A stretch of DNA of 64,000 nt from Actinomycetota bacterium (GCA_963169665.1 CAUJET010000204.1:1-64000), one strand, 5' to 3'; counted from the stretch's first letter, positions 1 to 8,739 are shown. The notes: generated by a model not told the origin, from the letters alone. Program-made: numbers and translations.

Positions 1-393
1 AAGCTTCCGGCGGCCGAAGGTTACGGCGTGCGGCGGCCGGAACTGGTCCAGAAGGTCTCGCGCGGCATCTTCCCGGCGGGCAAGCCGCTCGCGGCAGGCA
101 TGACGTTGCAGCGCCAGGACGAGCAGGGCCGCATGCGGCTCGCGCGTGTGCTCGAGGTCGGCGAGACCGAGGTCGTGCAGTTGGCGGACCGCACGGGGGG
201 TGAGCACGTCGCCGCAGGCCTTCGACCGGGGGAAGACCCGACGTTCGACGACGACGACGTCATGGCCGCGAGCAGCGAGCCACGCGGCAGCAGCACCACC
301 CGCTGGTCCACCTCCGACGATCAGGACGTCGGCGGTCGGTCCGGCAGCGGCGCCGGGGGGAGGGGGGATCAGGGCTCCGCGTCGGGAGCGTGA
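1..393 (+). CDS. C-terminal fragment of a SlyD/FKBP-type peptidyl-prolyl isomerase-like protein (5' end outside window)
   Basis: Open in frame 1 from base 1; 'EGYGVRRPELVQKVSRGIFPAGKPLAAGMTLQRQDEQG' resembles the SlyD 'AYG..LVQRVP.dvF....l.vGM.f' region; divergent, partial. Confidence 0.5.
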   Translation, partial: KLPAAEGYGVRRPELVQKVSRGIFPAGKPLAAGMTLQRQDEQGRMRLARVLEVGETEVVQLADRTGGEHVAAGLRPGEDPTFDDDDVMAASSEPRGSSTTRWSTSDDQDVGGRSGSGAGGRGDQGSASGA

Positions 394-1205
394 CCGGGAG
401 CCGGCGTCGTGCCCACCACGAAGGTGTCCTCGAGCTCGTCGGCGACGTTGTCGAAGGTGATCGAACCGTCCTCGAGGCCGACCCATGCAGGGGCCTCGGG
501 GCTGCACCACTTCTCGTACTCCTCGAGGTAGTCGGCAGTCGGGTCGGCGCCCGACAGCGTGTAGCGCTCGTGGCAGACGACGGCGAGGATCTGCGCCTCG
601 GTGAGGCCACCGCCGGCGGTCGGGCCCTGTGCCGGCATCTGGCCCTTGGCCAGGGTGTTGTGCAGCGGCGAGCGCTCGGGGTTGCCGTAGACGGCGATGC
701 CCTCGTTCGCATACGCCTGTGAGCCGCCGTAGACGAAACGGAGCTGGTCCTCGATGTGCGGGAACGTCTTCAGCACCTCGCCACCGGCGAACGCGTAACC
801 GACGCCACCTTCGCCGCCGGCGCCGTGGCAGCCCGAACAGTTGGCCGTGTAGACCTCGGCACCCTCGCCGAGCGGGCCGGAGACCTTGGCCTCTTTGAAG
901 GTGAGACCCCGGACGTACATGAAGGTCCACAGCGGGAGCAGGCTGAGGGTGGCCATCGCCCAGAACGGGATTCGCTTGCGCGCCTTCGCAGCGGCGACGA
1001 CCGGGATGTCGGGCTTCGGCGGCGGCGGTCCGGCGGGCTTCGCGGGTGCGGCGGGCTTGGCAGCGGCGGCGGGCGTGGCGGCGGCGACCGTGGCCGGTGC
1101 CGACGACGAACCGGCGGCAGGGGCGTCGGCAGGCGCTTCGCCGCCCTCCGCCTTGGCCTTCGCGGCCTTGCTTCGCTTGAGGAGGTGCTCCGGGATCTCG
1201 GTCAC
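369..1205 (-). CDS. Membrane-anchored mono-heme cytochrome c
   Basis: GTG start (VTEIPEHLLKRSK); Ala/Pro-rich N-terminus, one TM segment (IPFWAMATLSLLPLWTFMYV), CSGCH heme site, later 'GQMPAQ' Met. Confidence 0.85.
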   Translation of the reverse strand: MTEIPEHLLKRSKAAKAKAEGGEAPADAPAAGSSSAPATVAAATPAAAAKPAAPAKPAGPPPPKPDIPVVAAAKARKRIPFWAMATLSLLPLWTFMYVRGLTFKEAKVSGPLGEGAEVYTANCSGCHGAGGEGGVGYAFAGGEVLKTFPHIEDQLRFVYGGSQAYANEGIAVYGNPERSPLHNTLAKGQMPAQGPTAGGGLTEAQILAVVCHERYTLSGADPTADYLEEYEKWCSPEAPAWVGLEDGSITFDNVADELEDTFVVGTTPAPGHAPDAEP

Positions 1206-1700
1206 GGCAGAGCACGATAGACGCCCGAGCGCCAGAAAACGGAATCTGCCGCGCGGTCGTTCCGAGGTCACGTCCACGTCGCGTCCACGTCCGGCCCACG
1301 TCCGGCCCACGTCCGCTCGTCGGAGGGTCCGCGGTCGCATGCGTCACGCGATGCACGAGTTCACAACGCACCGTCCGCGGCGTCGGGCGTGGTAGACCGA
1401 TTTCCACACCTTCTCTCGTGATCCAGTCGTCGTCGCCGGTCCGCTGCCGGACATCCGAAGTACGTCGAGCCCCCGTCGATCCCATGCATCTCGGTGTGAT
1501 CGGGGGGTGACCTCCGACGTTCGTCCCCAGCGAACTGGTGTCACCCCTGGGTCAGGTGACTAGTGTTCGTGCAGCGGTTCACATGGGCTGCGCGACGACC
1601 CCTGTCCGTCGACATCCACGTAGCCCGACAAGCACCCAGACCACCGCACGACGATCTGCACCAAGATCTGCATGAGAGAAAGCGAAGGAGTGACGCCGAC
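1206..1700. promoter_or_regulatory. Divergent intergenic region between cytochrome c (-) and the bc/nuo operon (+)
   Basis: About 495 bp non-coding between divergent genes; contains 11-bp phased CACGTCC repeats and GGTGAC/GTCACC inverted repeats. Confidence 0.5.
1286..1318. repeat. 11-bp tandem repeat (CACGTCCGGCC x2 + CACGTCCGCTC)
   Basis: Read directly: cacgtccggcc cacgtccggcc cacgtccgctc. Confidence 0.85.
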
Positions 1701-2186
1701 GTGCAAGCAATCGATGTCCTGACCTGGCCCGGCATGAACCAGGCCTTCATCGTGTCCTTCGTCGCCACCACCGCGCTCGCACTGCTCGCGGTCCCCTACG
1801 CGAAGCGTCGCCCGGTCGGCACGCCGTTCACGTGGGGCGAGGCGATGCTCGCCGCGGTGTGGACCTTCGGCATCATGTTCCTCGCCTTCGGCGTCGTGCC
1901 CCACCAGTGGATCGACCACGCCGACAAGGACCTGGGCTGGAACAAGACCAAGCTCATCTTCGGTCCCTTCGACCTGCTGAAGCCGAAGGCTGCCGGCGGC
2001 AACTTCCCGATGACCCTGCAGTACGAGGCCATCCGCGACGTCATCGTCGTCGTGATCCACCTGTGGTTCTTCGGCCTCATCATCTACCTCTGGGCCATGT
2101 GGCAGAACCGGGGCAAGAAGGCCGCCGCGGCGAGCACCGCCGTCGCCACCTCGACCTACGGCCGTCCGCTGGTGAAGAAGGCCTGA
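1701..2186 (+). CDS. Uncharacterised multi-TM membrane protein, first gene of the bc operon
   Basis: GTG start preceded by gaaggag; about 3 hydrophobic segments; 2 bp before the ferredoxin gene. Confidence 0.7.
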   Translation: MQAIDVLTWPGMNQAFIVSFVATTALALLAVPYAKRRPVGTPFTWGEAMLAAVWTFGIMFLAFGVVPHQWIDHADKDLGWNKTKLIFGPFDLLKPKAAGGNFPMTLQYEAIRDVIVVVIHLWFFGLIIYLWAMWQNRGKKAAAASTAVATSTYGRPLVKKA

Positions 2187-2187
2187 C

Positions 2188-2601
2188 ATGGCACGCACCG
2201 ATGCGAACCCGCCGCTGATGCCGTTCACGGACGCCTATCAGCTGGTCGAGGTCGACGCCGATTACCTCACCAAGGCGGTGAAGCCCAAGCAGTTCATCCA
2301 CATCGACCAGACCGAGTGCATCATGTGCGAGGGCTGCGTCGACATCTGCCCGTGGAAGTGCATCCACATGGTCAACCCCTCGGCCATCGCCGAGGCGTCG
2401 GGCACCGAACTGCCGGGGACCGACCCGAGCGACAACGTGCTGTTCATCATCGACGACGACATCTGCACCCGCTGCGCACTCTGCGTCGACCGCTGCCCGA
2501 CCGGCGTCATCATCCTCGGGAAGGTGGGCACCCCGGACAGCAACGGCAACTCCCACACCCGTACCAACAACCACGGCTATGCCTACGGCATGCGCCTCTG
2601 A
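2188..2601 (+). CDS. 2x[4Fe-4S] ferredoxin-like protein
   Basis: CIMCEGCVDICP and CTRCALCVDRCP motifs. Confidence 0.9.
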   Translation: MARTDANPPLMPFTDAYQLVEVDADYLTKAVKPKQFIHIDQTECIMCEGCVDICPWKCIHMVNPSAIAEASGTELPGTDPSDNVLFIIDDDICTRCALCVDRCPTGVIILGKVGTPDSNGNSHTRTNNHGYAYGMRL

Positions 2602-2630
2602 CAGGCGAGATCGGTAAAGGAACAACCCAG

Positions 2631-3416
2631 ATGGCAAAGATCATCGACGAGTCACCTCGCCCCACCGCCAAGGACCGCGTCAACAAGCTGGTCAGCGACA
2701 CGCAGGGCAGCCAGGCGTGGAACAGCATCTTCCGGCCAGGCTCGATCTTCCGCAAGGGCTACACCGACAGCCCGCGCAACCGCAGCTACGTGGTCATGAA
2801 CTCGGTGCTGTACCACCTGCACCCGGTGAAGGTGAAGCGCCACGCGGTCAAGGTGAGCTACACGCTGTGCCTCGGCGGCCTCAGCTTCTTCCTGTTCATC
2901 CTGCTGACGGTCACGGGCATCTTCCTGATGTTCTTCTACCGTCCCGAGGCCACCCAGGCCTGGAACGACATCTCCAACCTGCAGACCTCGGTCACGTTCG
3001 GGTTGCTGGTACGCAACATGCACCGATGGGGCGCTCACCTCATGGTGCTCAGCGTGTTCCTCCACATGGCCCGCGTCTTCTACCACGGTGCCTACAAGGC
3101 GCCCCGCGAGTTCAACTGGGTGATCGGCATCGTCTTGCTGATGCTCACCCTGCTGCTGTCGTTCACCGGCTACCTGCTCCCGTGGGACCAGCTGGCCCTG
3201 TGGGCCGTGGCCGTGGGTACGAACATGATGGGGTACACCCCGGTGTTCGGTTCCGAGGTCAGATTCGTGCTGCTCGGCGGCAAGGAGATCGGTGCCGAGA
3301 CGTTGCTGCGCTGGTATGTCCTCCACGTGCTGATGCTGCCGTTCGTCATCGTGATCTTCATGGCCATCCACTTCTGGCGTGTCCGCAAGGACGGCGGCAT
3401 CTCGGGCCCGCTCTGA
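2631..3416 (+). CDS. Cytochrome b N-terminal (cytochrome b6-type) subunit
   Basis: HRWGAHLMVLSVFLHMARVFYHGAYKAPREFNW heme-b/TM region, C-terminal 'RKDGGISGPL' as in cytochrome b6, 'LCLGG' cysteine. Confidence 0.92.
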   Translation: MAKIIDESPRPTAKDRVNKLVSDTQGSQAWNSIFRPGSIFRKGYTDSPRNRSYVVMNSVLYHLHPVKVKRHAVKVSYTLCLGGLSFFLFILLTVTGIFLMFFYRPEATQAWNDISNLQTSVTFGLLVRNMHRWGAHLMVLSVFLHMARVFYHGAYKAPREFNWVIGIVLLMLTLLLSFTGYLLPWDQLALWAVAVGTNMMGYTPVFGSEVRFVLLGGKEIGAETLLRWYVLHVLMLPFVIVIFMAIHFWRVRKDGGISGPL

Positions 3417-3489
3417 TGCACCGCACGTTCATGACCCACCCGTCAGCATCCGTCCGCCTCGATCCAGTCCGTTCCGAAGGGAGTCACTC

Positions 3490-4269
3490 GTGACCGAGAT
3501 CCCCGAACACCTCCTCAAGCGGGCCCAGGCCGCGCGAGAGAAGGCCGCCGCCGAGGCGCCCGCCGAGGCAGCATCTGCTGCGCCGGCGGCTTCAGAAGCC
3601 GCTGCCGATCCGCGTATCCCGGCCCACCTGCTCGAGCGCAGCAAGTCCGCGAAGGCACGCGCCGAGGGCGCGAGCGCCGACGGCGGTGGTGGCGTCGCGG
3701 TGCAGGAGAAGGTCGCGAGCGTGGTGCAGGCCGCACCCGCTGGTGGTGGCGTGCCCGTCGGCGCCGGCCCCGGTGGCAACACCCAGCGCCTCCTCACCGT
3801 CGTCAAGAGCGGTTCGATCCAGGAGGTCAAGGCCACTCCGGTCGACAAGGTCCACACCTGGCCGCACCTGCTGGCGGCCGAGTTCGTCGCCGCGCTGGTC
3901 TGCCTCGCGTTCACCTTCGTGTTCTCGGTGTTCGTCAACGCGCCGCTGCTGCAGCTCGCCAACAACAACCAGACGCCGAACCCGTCGAAGGCCCCCTGGT
4001 ACTTCCTCGGTCTGCAGGAACTGCTCACCATGTTCCACCCGATGGTCGCCGGTGTGACCATCCCCGGTGTGGGCATGATCGTGCTGATCCTCGCCCCGTA
4101 CATCGACAAGAACCCGTCCAACAAGCCCGAGGATCGCAAGTTCGCGATCTCGCTGATGACCGTGCACCTCATGTTCTGGGCTGTCCTCGTCATGATCGGC
4201 TCGTTCTTCCGTGGACCGGGCTTCAACTTCACCCTGCCGTGGCGCGACGGCCTGTTCTTCGAGCTGTGA
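3490..4269 (+). CDS. Cytochrome b C-terminal (subunit IV-type) protein with long Ala-rich N-terminal extension
   Basis: GTG start VTEIPEHLLKR...; 'NPSKAPWYFLGLQELL' Qo-region and three hydrophobic segments. Confidence 0.88.
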   Translation: MTEIPEHLLKRAQAAREKAAAEAPAEAASAAPAASEAAADPRIPAHLLERSKSAKARAEGASADGGGGVAVQEKVASVVQAAPAGGGVPVGAGPGGNTQRLLTVVKSGSIQEVKATPVDKVHTWPHLLAAEFVAALVCLAFTFVFSVFVNAPLLQLANNNQTPNPSKAPWYFLGLQELLTMFHPMVAGVTIPGVGMIVLILAPYIDKNPSNKPEDRKFAISLMTVHLMFWAVLVMIGSFFRGPGFNFTLPWRDGLFFEL

Positions 4270-4276
4270 GGTCCGC

Positions 4277-5122
4277 ATGAGTTCCGCTGCTGTCATCGCC
4301 ATCGTCATCGGGGTCGTCGTCGTCCTCGGCGCGATCGCCTTCCTCACCGTCGCCCGCCGCAGCGACGTCCGCGGCGCCGGTGCGCTGTCGCGTGAGACCA
4401 AGCGCCGCGACCGCGACCGCGACGCCGAGATCGACGGACCCGTCACCCCCACCGGCCGCGAGGTCGAGCGTGCCGCCGTGTCCGAGCGGGAGAACTCGCT
4501 CGTCAAGGCCGAGAACCAGGCACCTGCCGTGTGGGTGCCGCCGGATCCGGAGGCCATCGGCGTCAGCCGTCGCCAGTTCTTCAACCGGGCCACCGTCGGC
4601 CTCACCACCACGGGTCTGCTGTCGTTCGCGGCAGCCGGCTTCGTGGCCTTCCTCTGGCCGATCGCCAAGGGCGGCTTCGGTGGCAAGGTCAACGTCGGCA
4701 AGCGTGACGACATCATCGCGAGCATCCGCTCCAACGGCGGCTTCTTCTACGCCCCCGAGGCCCGGGCCTGGCTCACCGAGTACCCCTCGAGCGCACTGCC
4801 CAAGGCGGAGGGCGCCTACGAGCCGGCCGTGCTGGCCTCGCTCGAAGCGGGTCTGATCGCCTCCTACCAGAAGTGCCCGCACCTCGGGTGCCGCGTGCCC
4901 AGCTGCACGAGCAGTCAGTGGTTCGAGTGCCCGTGCCACGGCTCGCAGTACAACCGCGTCGGCGAGAAGAAGGCCGGTCCGGCCCCTCGTGGTCTCGACC
5001 ACTTCGCGTTCACGCTCGGGGCCAGCGGCGACATCGTCGTCGACACCGGCATCATCTACCAGGGCAAGCCGATCGGTACGAACACCACCGGTCAGGAAGC
5101 GGAAGGGCCGCACTGCGTATGA
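4277..5122 (+). CDS. Rieske [2Fe-2S] iron-sulfur protein
   Basis: CPHLGC and CPCHGSQY boxes, N-terminal TM segments. Confidence 0.93.
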   Translation: MSSAAVIAIVIGVVVVLGAIAFLTVARRSDVRGAGALSRETKRRDRDRDAEIDGPVTPTGREVERAAVSERENSLVKAENQAPAVWVPPDPEAIGVSRRQFFNRATVGLTTTGLLSFAAAGFVAFLWPIAKGGFGGKVNVGKRDDIIASIRSNGGFFYAPEARAWLTEYPSSALPKAEGAYEPAVLASLEAGLIASYQKCPHLGCRVPSCTSSQWFECPCHGSQYNRVGEKKAGPAPRGLDHFAFTLGASGDIVVDTGIIYQGKPIGTNTTGQEAEGPHCV

Positions 5123-5193
5123 GCACCGCGACCGTTGCCGCCCACGCGCTCACGGGCGCGTCCCACGACATCATGAAGGAAGGCGAGTAGTCC

Positions 5194-6267
5194 ATGCTGG
5201 CTGCAAGTACGACCGCGATCGGCTGGGTGATCTTCACGATCACCGTGCTGGGGTGGGTGGTGTACTACTTCGCGAACCGTCGCTCGGCACAGGCCGAGCT
5301 CGGGTCCGAGGTCGAACTCGCACCGAACCGCAAGCCCTACTACGACGATGAGACCCTCGAGGGCAAGCGCCTCGAGCGCGTCCAGCTCTTCGGTGTGCTG
5401 CTGCTCGCGCTCATCGTCGTGATCCTGCCGCTCTACTGGGTGTTCGAACCGCACCGCCAGGCCGGCGCACAGTCCGGCAAGGAGGGCCGCTTCGTCTCCT
5501 GGGGTAGCCAGCTGTACGCCACCACGGCCGAGGGCGGCTTCAACTGCGCCGGCTGCCACGGTGCGAGCGGTGGCGGCGGCGTCGCCCCGTACTCGGTCAG
5601 CGACCCCCTCACGGGTGAGGTCAAGGCCGTGTCGTGGACCGCTCCGGCGCTGAACACGATCTTCTACCGCTACGACGAGAGCGAGGTGAAGTTCATCCTC
5701 GTCTACGGTCGCCCGTTCTCGCCGATGTCTCCCTGGGGTCTCGCTGGCGGTGGCCCGATGAACGACCAGCAGATCGAGACGCTCATCGCCAAGCTGTGGT
5801 CGCTGCAGATCCCGCGCGAGGGTTGCACCGAGGACGACCCGAACTGCGACACCGGCACGTTGCCGGCGTCGGAGAAGCAGCGCATCGACGCCGACGCGAC
5901 CAAGGCGGCCGAGGCGCTCGTCGCCGCCGGCAAGTACGCCACCGTCGACGACGCGATGGGCGAGGCACTGTTCAACCTCAGCACGTCGAGCGGCGCCTAC
6001 TCGTGCGCTCGCTGTCACACCCAGGGTTGGAGCTGGGGCGATCCCGGCGTCACCGGCCAGGGTGCGTTCGGCTGGAACCTCACGGGCGGCAGCACCGCCA
6101 AGCACTTCCCCGATCAGGCCGACATGGAGAGCTTCATCGCCGCCGGCTCCGAGTACGGCAAGCGCTACGGCGTCCAGGCCCAGGGAAGCGGTCGAATGCC
6201 CGGCTTCGGTGCCATGCTCACCGAGGAACAGATCGAAGCCGTCGTCGAATACGTCCGGAGCCTGTAA
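5194..6267 (+). CDS. Membrane-anchored diheme cytochrome c
   Basis: Two CxxCH motifs (CAGCH, CARCH); N-terminal TM segments; next to Rieske gene. Confidence 0.88.
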   Translation: MLAASTTAIGWVIFTITVLGWVVYYFANRRSAQAELGSEVELAPNRKPYYDDETLEGKRLERVQLFGVLLLALIVVILPLYWVFEPHRQAGAQSGKEGRFVSWGSQLYATTAEGGFNCAGCHGASGGGGVAPYSVSDPLTGEVKAVSWTAPALNTIFYRYDESEVKFILVYGRPFSPMSPWGLAGGGPMNDQQIETLIAKLWSLQIPREGCTEDDPNCDTGTLPASEKQRIDADATKAAEALVAAGKYATVDDAMGEALFNLSTSSGAYSCARCHTQGWSWGDPGVTGQGAFGWNLTGGSTAKHFPDQADMESFIAAGSEYGKRYGVQAQGSGRMPGFGAMLTEEQIEAVVEYVRSL

Positions 6268-7146
6268 GTGAACGCCTTGCACCACCTCTCCAGCGCCGTC
6301 AACTCGATCGGCGTCCTCGCCACCGAGGCCGGCGTCAACAACGGTCCCGGCGCATGGATGCCCGAACTTCGCGGCATCCTCACCGTCATCATCGGCGTGT
6401 TCGTCCTCATGGGCAGCGTCTACTTCATCCTGATGACCAACATGGGCGCCCGCCTGGCGTTCCTGGTGGCGTTCGCGAGCCTCGCCGGCTGGTTCTTCCT
6501 CATGGGCGCCATCTGGTGGATGTACGGCATCGGCCTGAAGGGTCCGGAGCCGTCGTGGGATCCCGTGCCGGGTCGCACCGTGCTGCAGGACCCGACGGCG
6601 CTCGTGTCCTCGAACGTCCTCGACTCGCCGGTCGAGGTCGCCGACGACCCCACCGCCACGGCCACCAACGTGCAGGAGCAGTTCGTCGCAGAGGGCTGGA
6701 AGCAGCTCGCACCGTCGGCCGCCTCGTTCGGCCAGGCCGCCTCGGCCGCCGAGGGCTACCTCATCGATTCCGGCGCCTTCGCCGGCGGTGACTACCAGGT
6801 GGTCAACGTGTTCGACATCGGCGGCGAGCGGTACCCCCGCTTCGCCGACGGCGCCGTCGACTTCATCGCGTTCTGGCACAAGCCGCGCCACATCGTCGTG
6901 GAGGTCGCGCCGGTCGTGCCGGTCCGCACCGAGCCGGGCCGCGCGCCGTCCACCCCCCGCATCGACGAGGCCCAGCCGCATCAGTACGTCTACATGGTGC
7001 GCAACAAGGGCGCGAAGCGCCAGCCGGCAGGTTTCATCACCATCGGTTCGTTGATCGTGTTCCTGATCTCCGCCTACCTGCTGCACAGCCGCGACAAGCG
7101 GGTCATGTACAACCGCAGCCTGCCCGCGATCCCGCAGAAGGCATAG
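6268..7146 (+). CDS. Uncharacterised membrane protein between bc genes and nuoA
   Basis: GTG start immediately after the cytochrome c stop; N-terminal TM segments, soluble middle, C-terminal TM. Confidence 0.72.
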   Translation: MNALHHLSSAVNSIGVLATEAGVNNGPGAWMPELRGILTVIIGVFVLMGSVYFILMTNMGARLAFLVAFASLAGWFFLMGAIWWMYGIGLKGPEPSWDPVPGRTVLQDPTALVSSNVLDSPVEVADDPTATATNVQEQFVAEGWKQLAPSAASFGQAASAAEGYLIDSGAFAGGDYQVVNVFDIGGERYPRFADGAVDFIAFWHKPRHIVVEVAPVVPVRTEPGRAPSTPRIDEAQPHQYVYMVRNKGAKRQPAGFITIGSLIVFLISAYLLHSRDKRVMYNRSLPAIPQKA

Positions 7147-7150
7147 ATCG

Positions 7151-7636
7151 ATGGGCCAGTACCTCCCGGTCGTCGTCCTGTTGGCGCTGGCCATCGTCTT
7201 CGGAGCGTTGAGCTTCTTCGCGTCCCGCCTCCTCGCGCCCCGGCGGCCATCCGCCGCCAAGGAAGCGCCGTACGAGTGCGGCATCGTGCCGAGCCGCGAG
7301 CCACCGGAGCGTTTCCCGGTCACGTTCTACGTGGTTGCGATGTTGTTCATCATGTTCGACATCGAGATCATCTTCATCTACCCCTATGCGGTCGACCGGA
7401 GCTTCCTCGGCTCGTACGCGTTCTGGGAGATGCTGGCCTTCAGCGTCGTGTTCTTCGCTGCGTTCGTCTACGTCGTCGCTCGCGGCGCGCTCGACTGGGG
7501 CCCGGTCCAGAAGTACCGACGCCTCGACGAGTCGATGGCGGCCGTGCGCACCACCACGAGCACCATCCGGCGGGTCGGCCTGGAAGGTCGCCTCGACGAG
7601 GCGGACCAGGCATCACGTCAAGGGGAGGCTGCCTGA
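7151..7636 (+). CDS. nuoA: NADH-quinone oxidoreductase subunit A
   Basis: '[40 protein letters not shown]' signature. Confidence 0.95.
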   Translation: MGQYLPVVVLLALAIVFGALSFFASRLLAPRRPSAAKEAPYECGIVPSREPPERFPVTFYVVAMLFIMFDIEIIFIYPYAVDRSFLGSYAFWEMLAFSVVFFAAFVYVVARGALDWGPVQKYRRLDESMAAVRTTTSTIRRVGLEGRLDEADQASRQGEAA

Positions 7637-8223
7637 TGGGCATCGTGCAGGACGTCCGCGACAACGGACTCGGTGGACTGGAGCACAACTTCATCACCGG
7701 CAAGATCGAGGACCTCGTCAAGTGGTCCCGCAGCCGCAGCAGCTGGCCGGCCTCGTTCGGTCTCGCGTGCTGCGCCATCGAGATGATGGCCACCGGTGCT
7801 GCCCACTACGACATCAGCCGCTTCGGGATGGAGGTCTTCCGGGCCTCGCCACGTCAGGCCGACATCATGATCGTGGCCGGCCGGGTCAGCCAGAAGATGG
7901 CCCCGGTGCTGCGTCAGGTCTACGACCAGATGATGGAACCCAAGTGGGTCATCTCGATGGGCGTCTGTGCGAGCAGCGGCGGCATGTTCAACAACTACGC
8001 GATCGTGCAGGGCGTCGACCAGGTCGTGCCCGTCGACGTCTACGCGCCGGGTTGCCCGCCGACGCCGGAGACGCTGATCCACGCGATCGAGACGTTGCAC
8101 CAGCTCATCGAGGACGGTGAGATCACCCGCCGCCGCCAGGCCACGGGTGCCGGCGCCGATGTGCACATCACCGAGATCCCGGCTGCCGCGCAGCCGGTGC
8201 CGGTGCTGCTCGGGGTGCGCTGA
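7636..8223 (+). CDS. nuoB: NADH-quinone oxidoreductase subunit B
   Basis: [10 protein letters not shown]...[15 protein letters not shown]...[11 protein letters not shown]. Confidence 0.96.
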   Translation: MGIVQDVRDNGLGGLEHNFITGKIEDLVKWSRSRSSWPASFGLACCAIEMMATGAAHYDISRFGMEVFRASPRQADIMIVAGRVSQKMAPVLRQVYDQMMEPKWVISMGVCASSGGMFNNYAIVQGVDQVVPVDVYAPGCPPTPETLIHAIETLHQLIEDGEITRRRQATGAGADVHITEIPAAAQPVPVLLGVR

Positions 8224-8226
8224 TCC

Positions 8227-8739
8227 ATGGCCGACACCACCGATGTGGAGCAGCAGTCTGCACCTGAGCCGGTCACCCTCCACGGGTGTCCGCTCGTCGT
8301 CGCGTTCGGGCAGCAGGTGCTGTTCGTGCCTCGCGACCAGTACACGAAGGTCGTCAAGGCCCTCCTCGCCGACAGCTACGAGATGTGCGCCGACCTCACC
8401 GCGGTCGACTACCTCCAGGTTCCCCAGCGCAACGTGCCCGTCGGGGTCGTCGCCGAGCGTTTCGAGGTGGTCGTCAACCTGTTGTCGCTGAAGGAACGCC
8501 GGCGGATCCGCGTGCGTGTCCAGGTGCCCGAGAGCGACCCGACGATCCCCACGCTGTTCGACATGTACCCCGGCTCGGAGGCGATGGAGCGCGAGGTCTA
8601 CGACATGTTCGGCATCGTGTTCACCGATCATCCCGACCTCAGCCGCATCCTCATGCCCGAGGACTGGGACGGCTTCCCCCTGCGCAAGGACTACGAGGTG
8701 GGCCGGATCCCCGTGCAGTTCAAGGGAGCGCCGAACTGA
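8227..8739 (+). CDS. nuoC: NADH-quinone oxidoreductase subunit C
   Basis: 'EREVYDMFGIVFTDHPDLSRILMPEDWDGFPLRKDY'. Confidence 0.95.
   Translation: MADTTDVEQQSAPEPVTLHGCPLVVAFGQQVLFVPRDQYTKVVKALLADSYEMCADLTAVDYLQVPQRNVPVGVVAERFEVVVNLLSLKERRRIRVRVQVPESDPTIPTLFDMYPGSEAMEREVYDMFGIVFTDHPDLSRILMPEDWDGFPLRKDYEVGRIPVQFKGAPN

Noticed and set aside
1-6. HindIII site (AAGCTT) exactly at window start, suggestive of a clone end
   Set aside because: Single hexamer match could be chance; nothing else resembles vector.
5092-7323. 743-aa minus-strand ORF
   Set aside because: Opposite strand of the well-supported diheme cyt c, membrane protein and nuoA genes.
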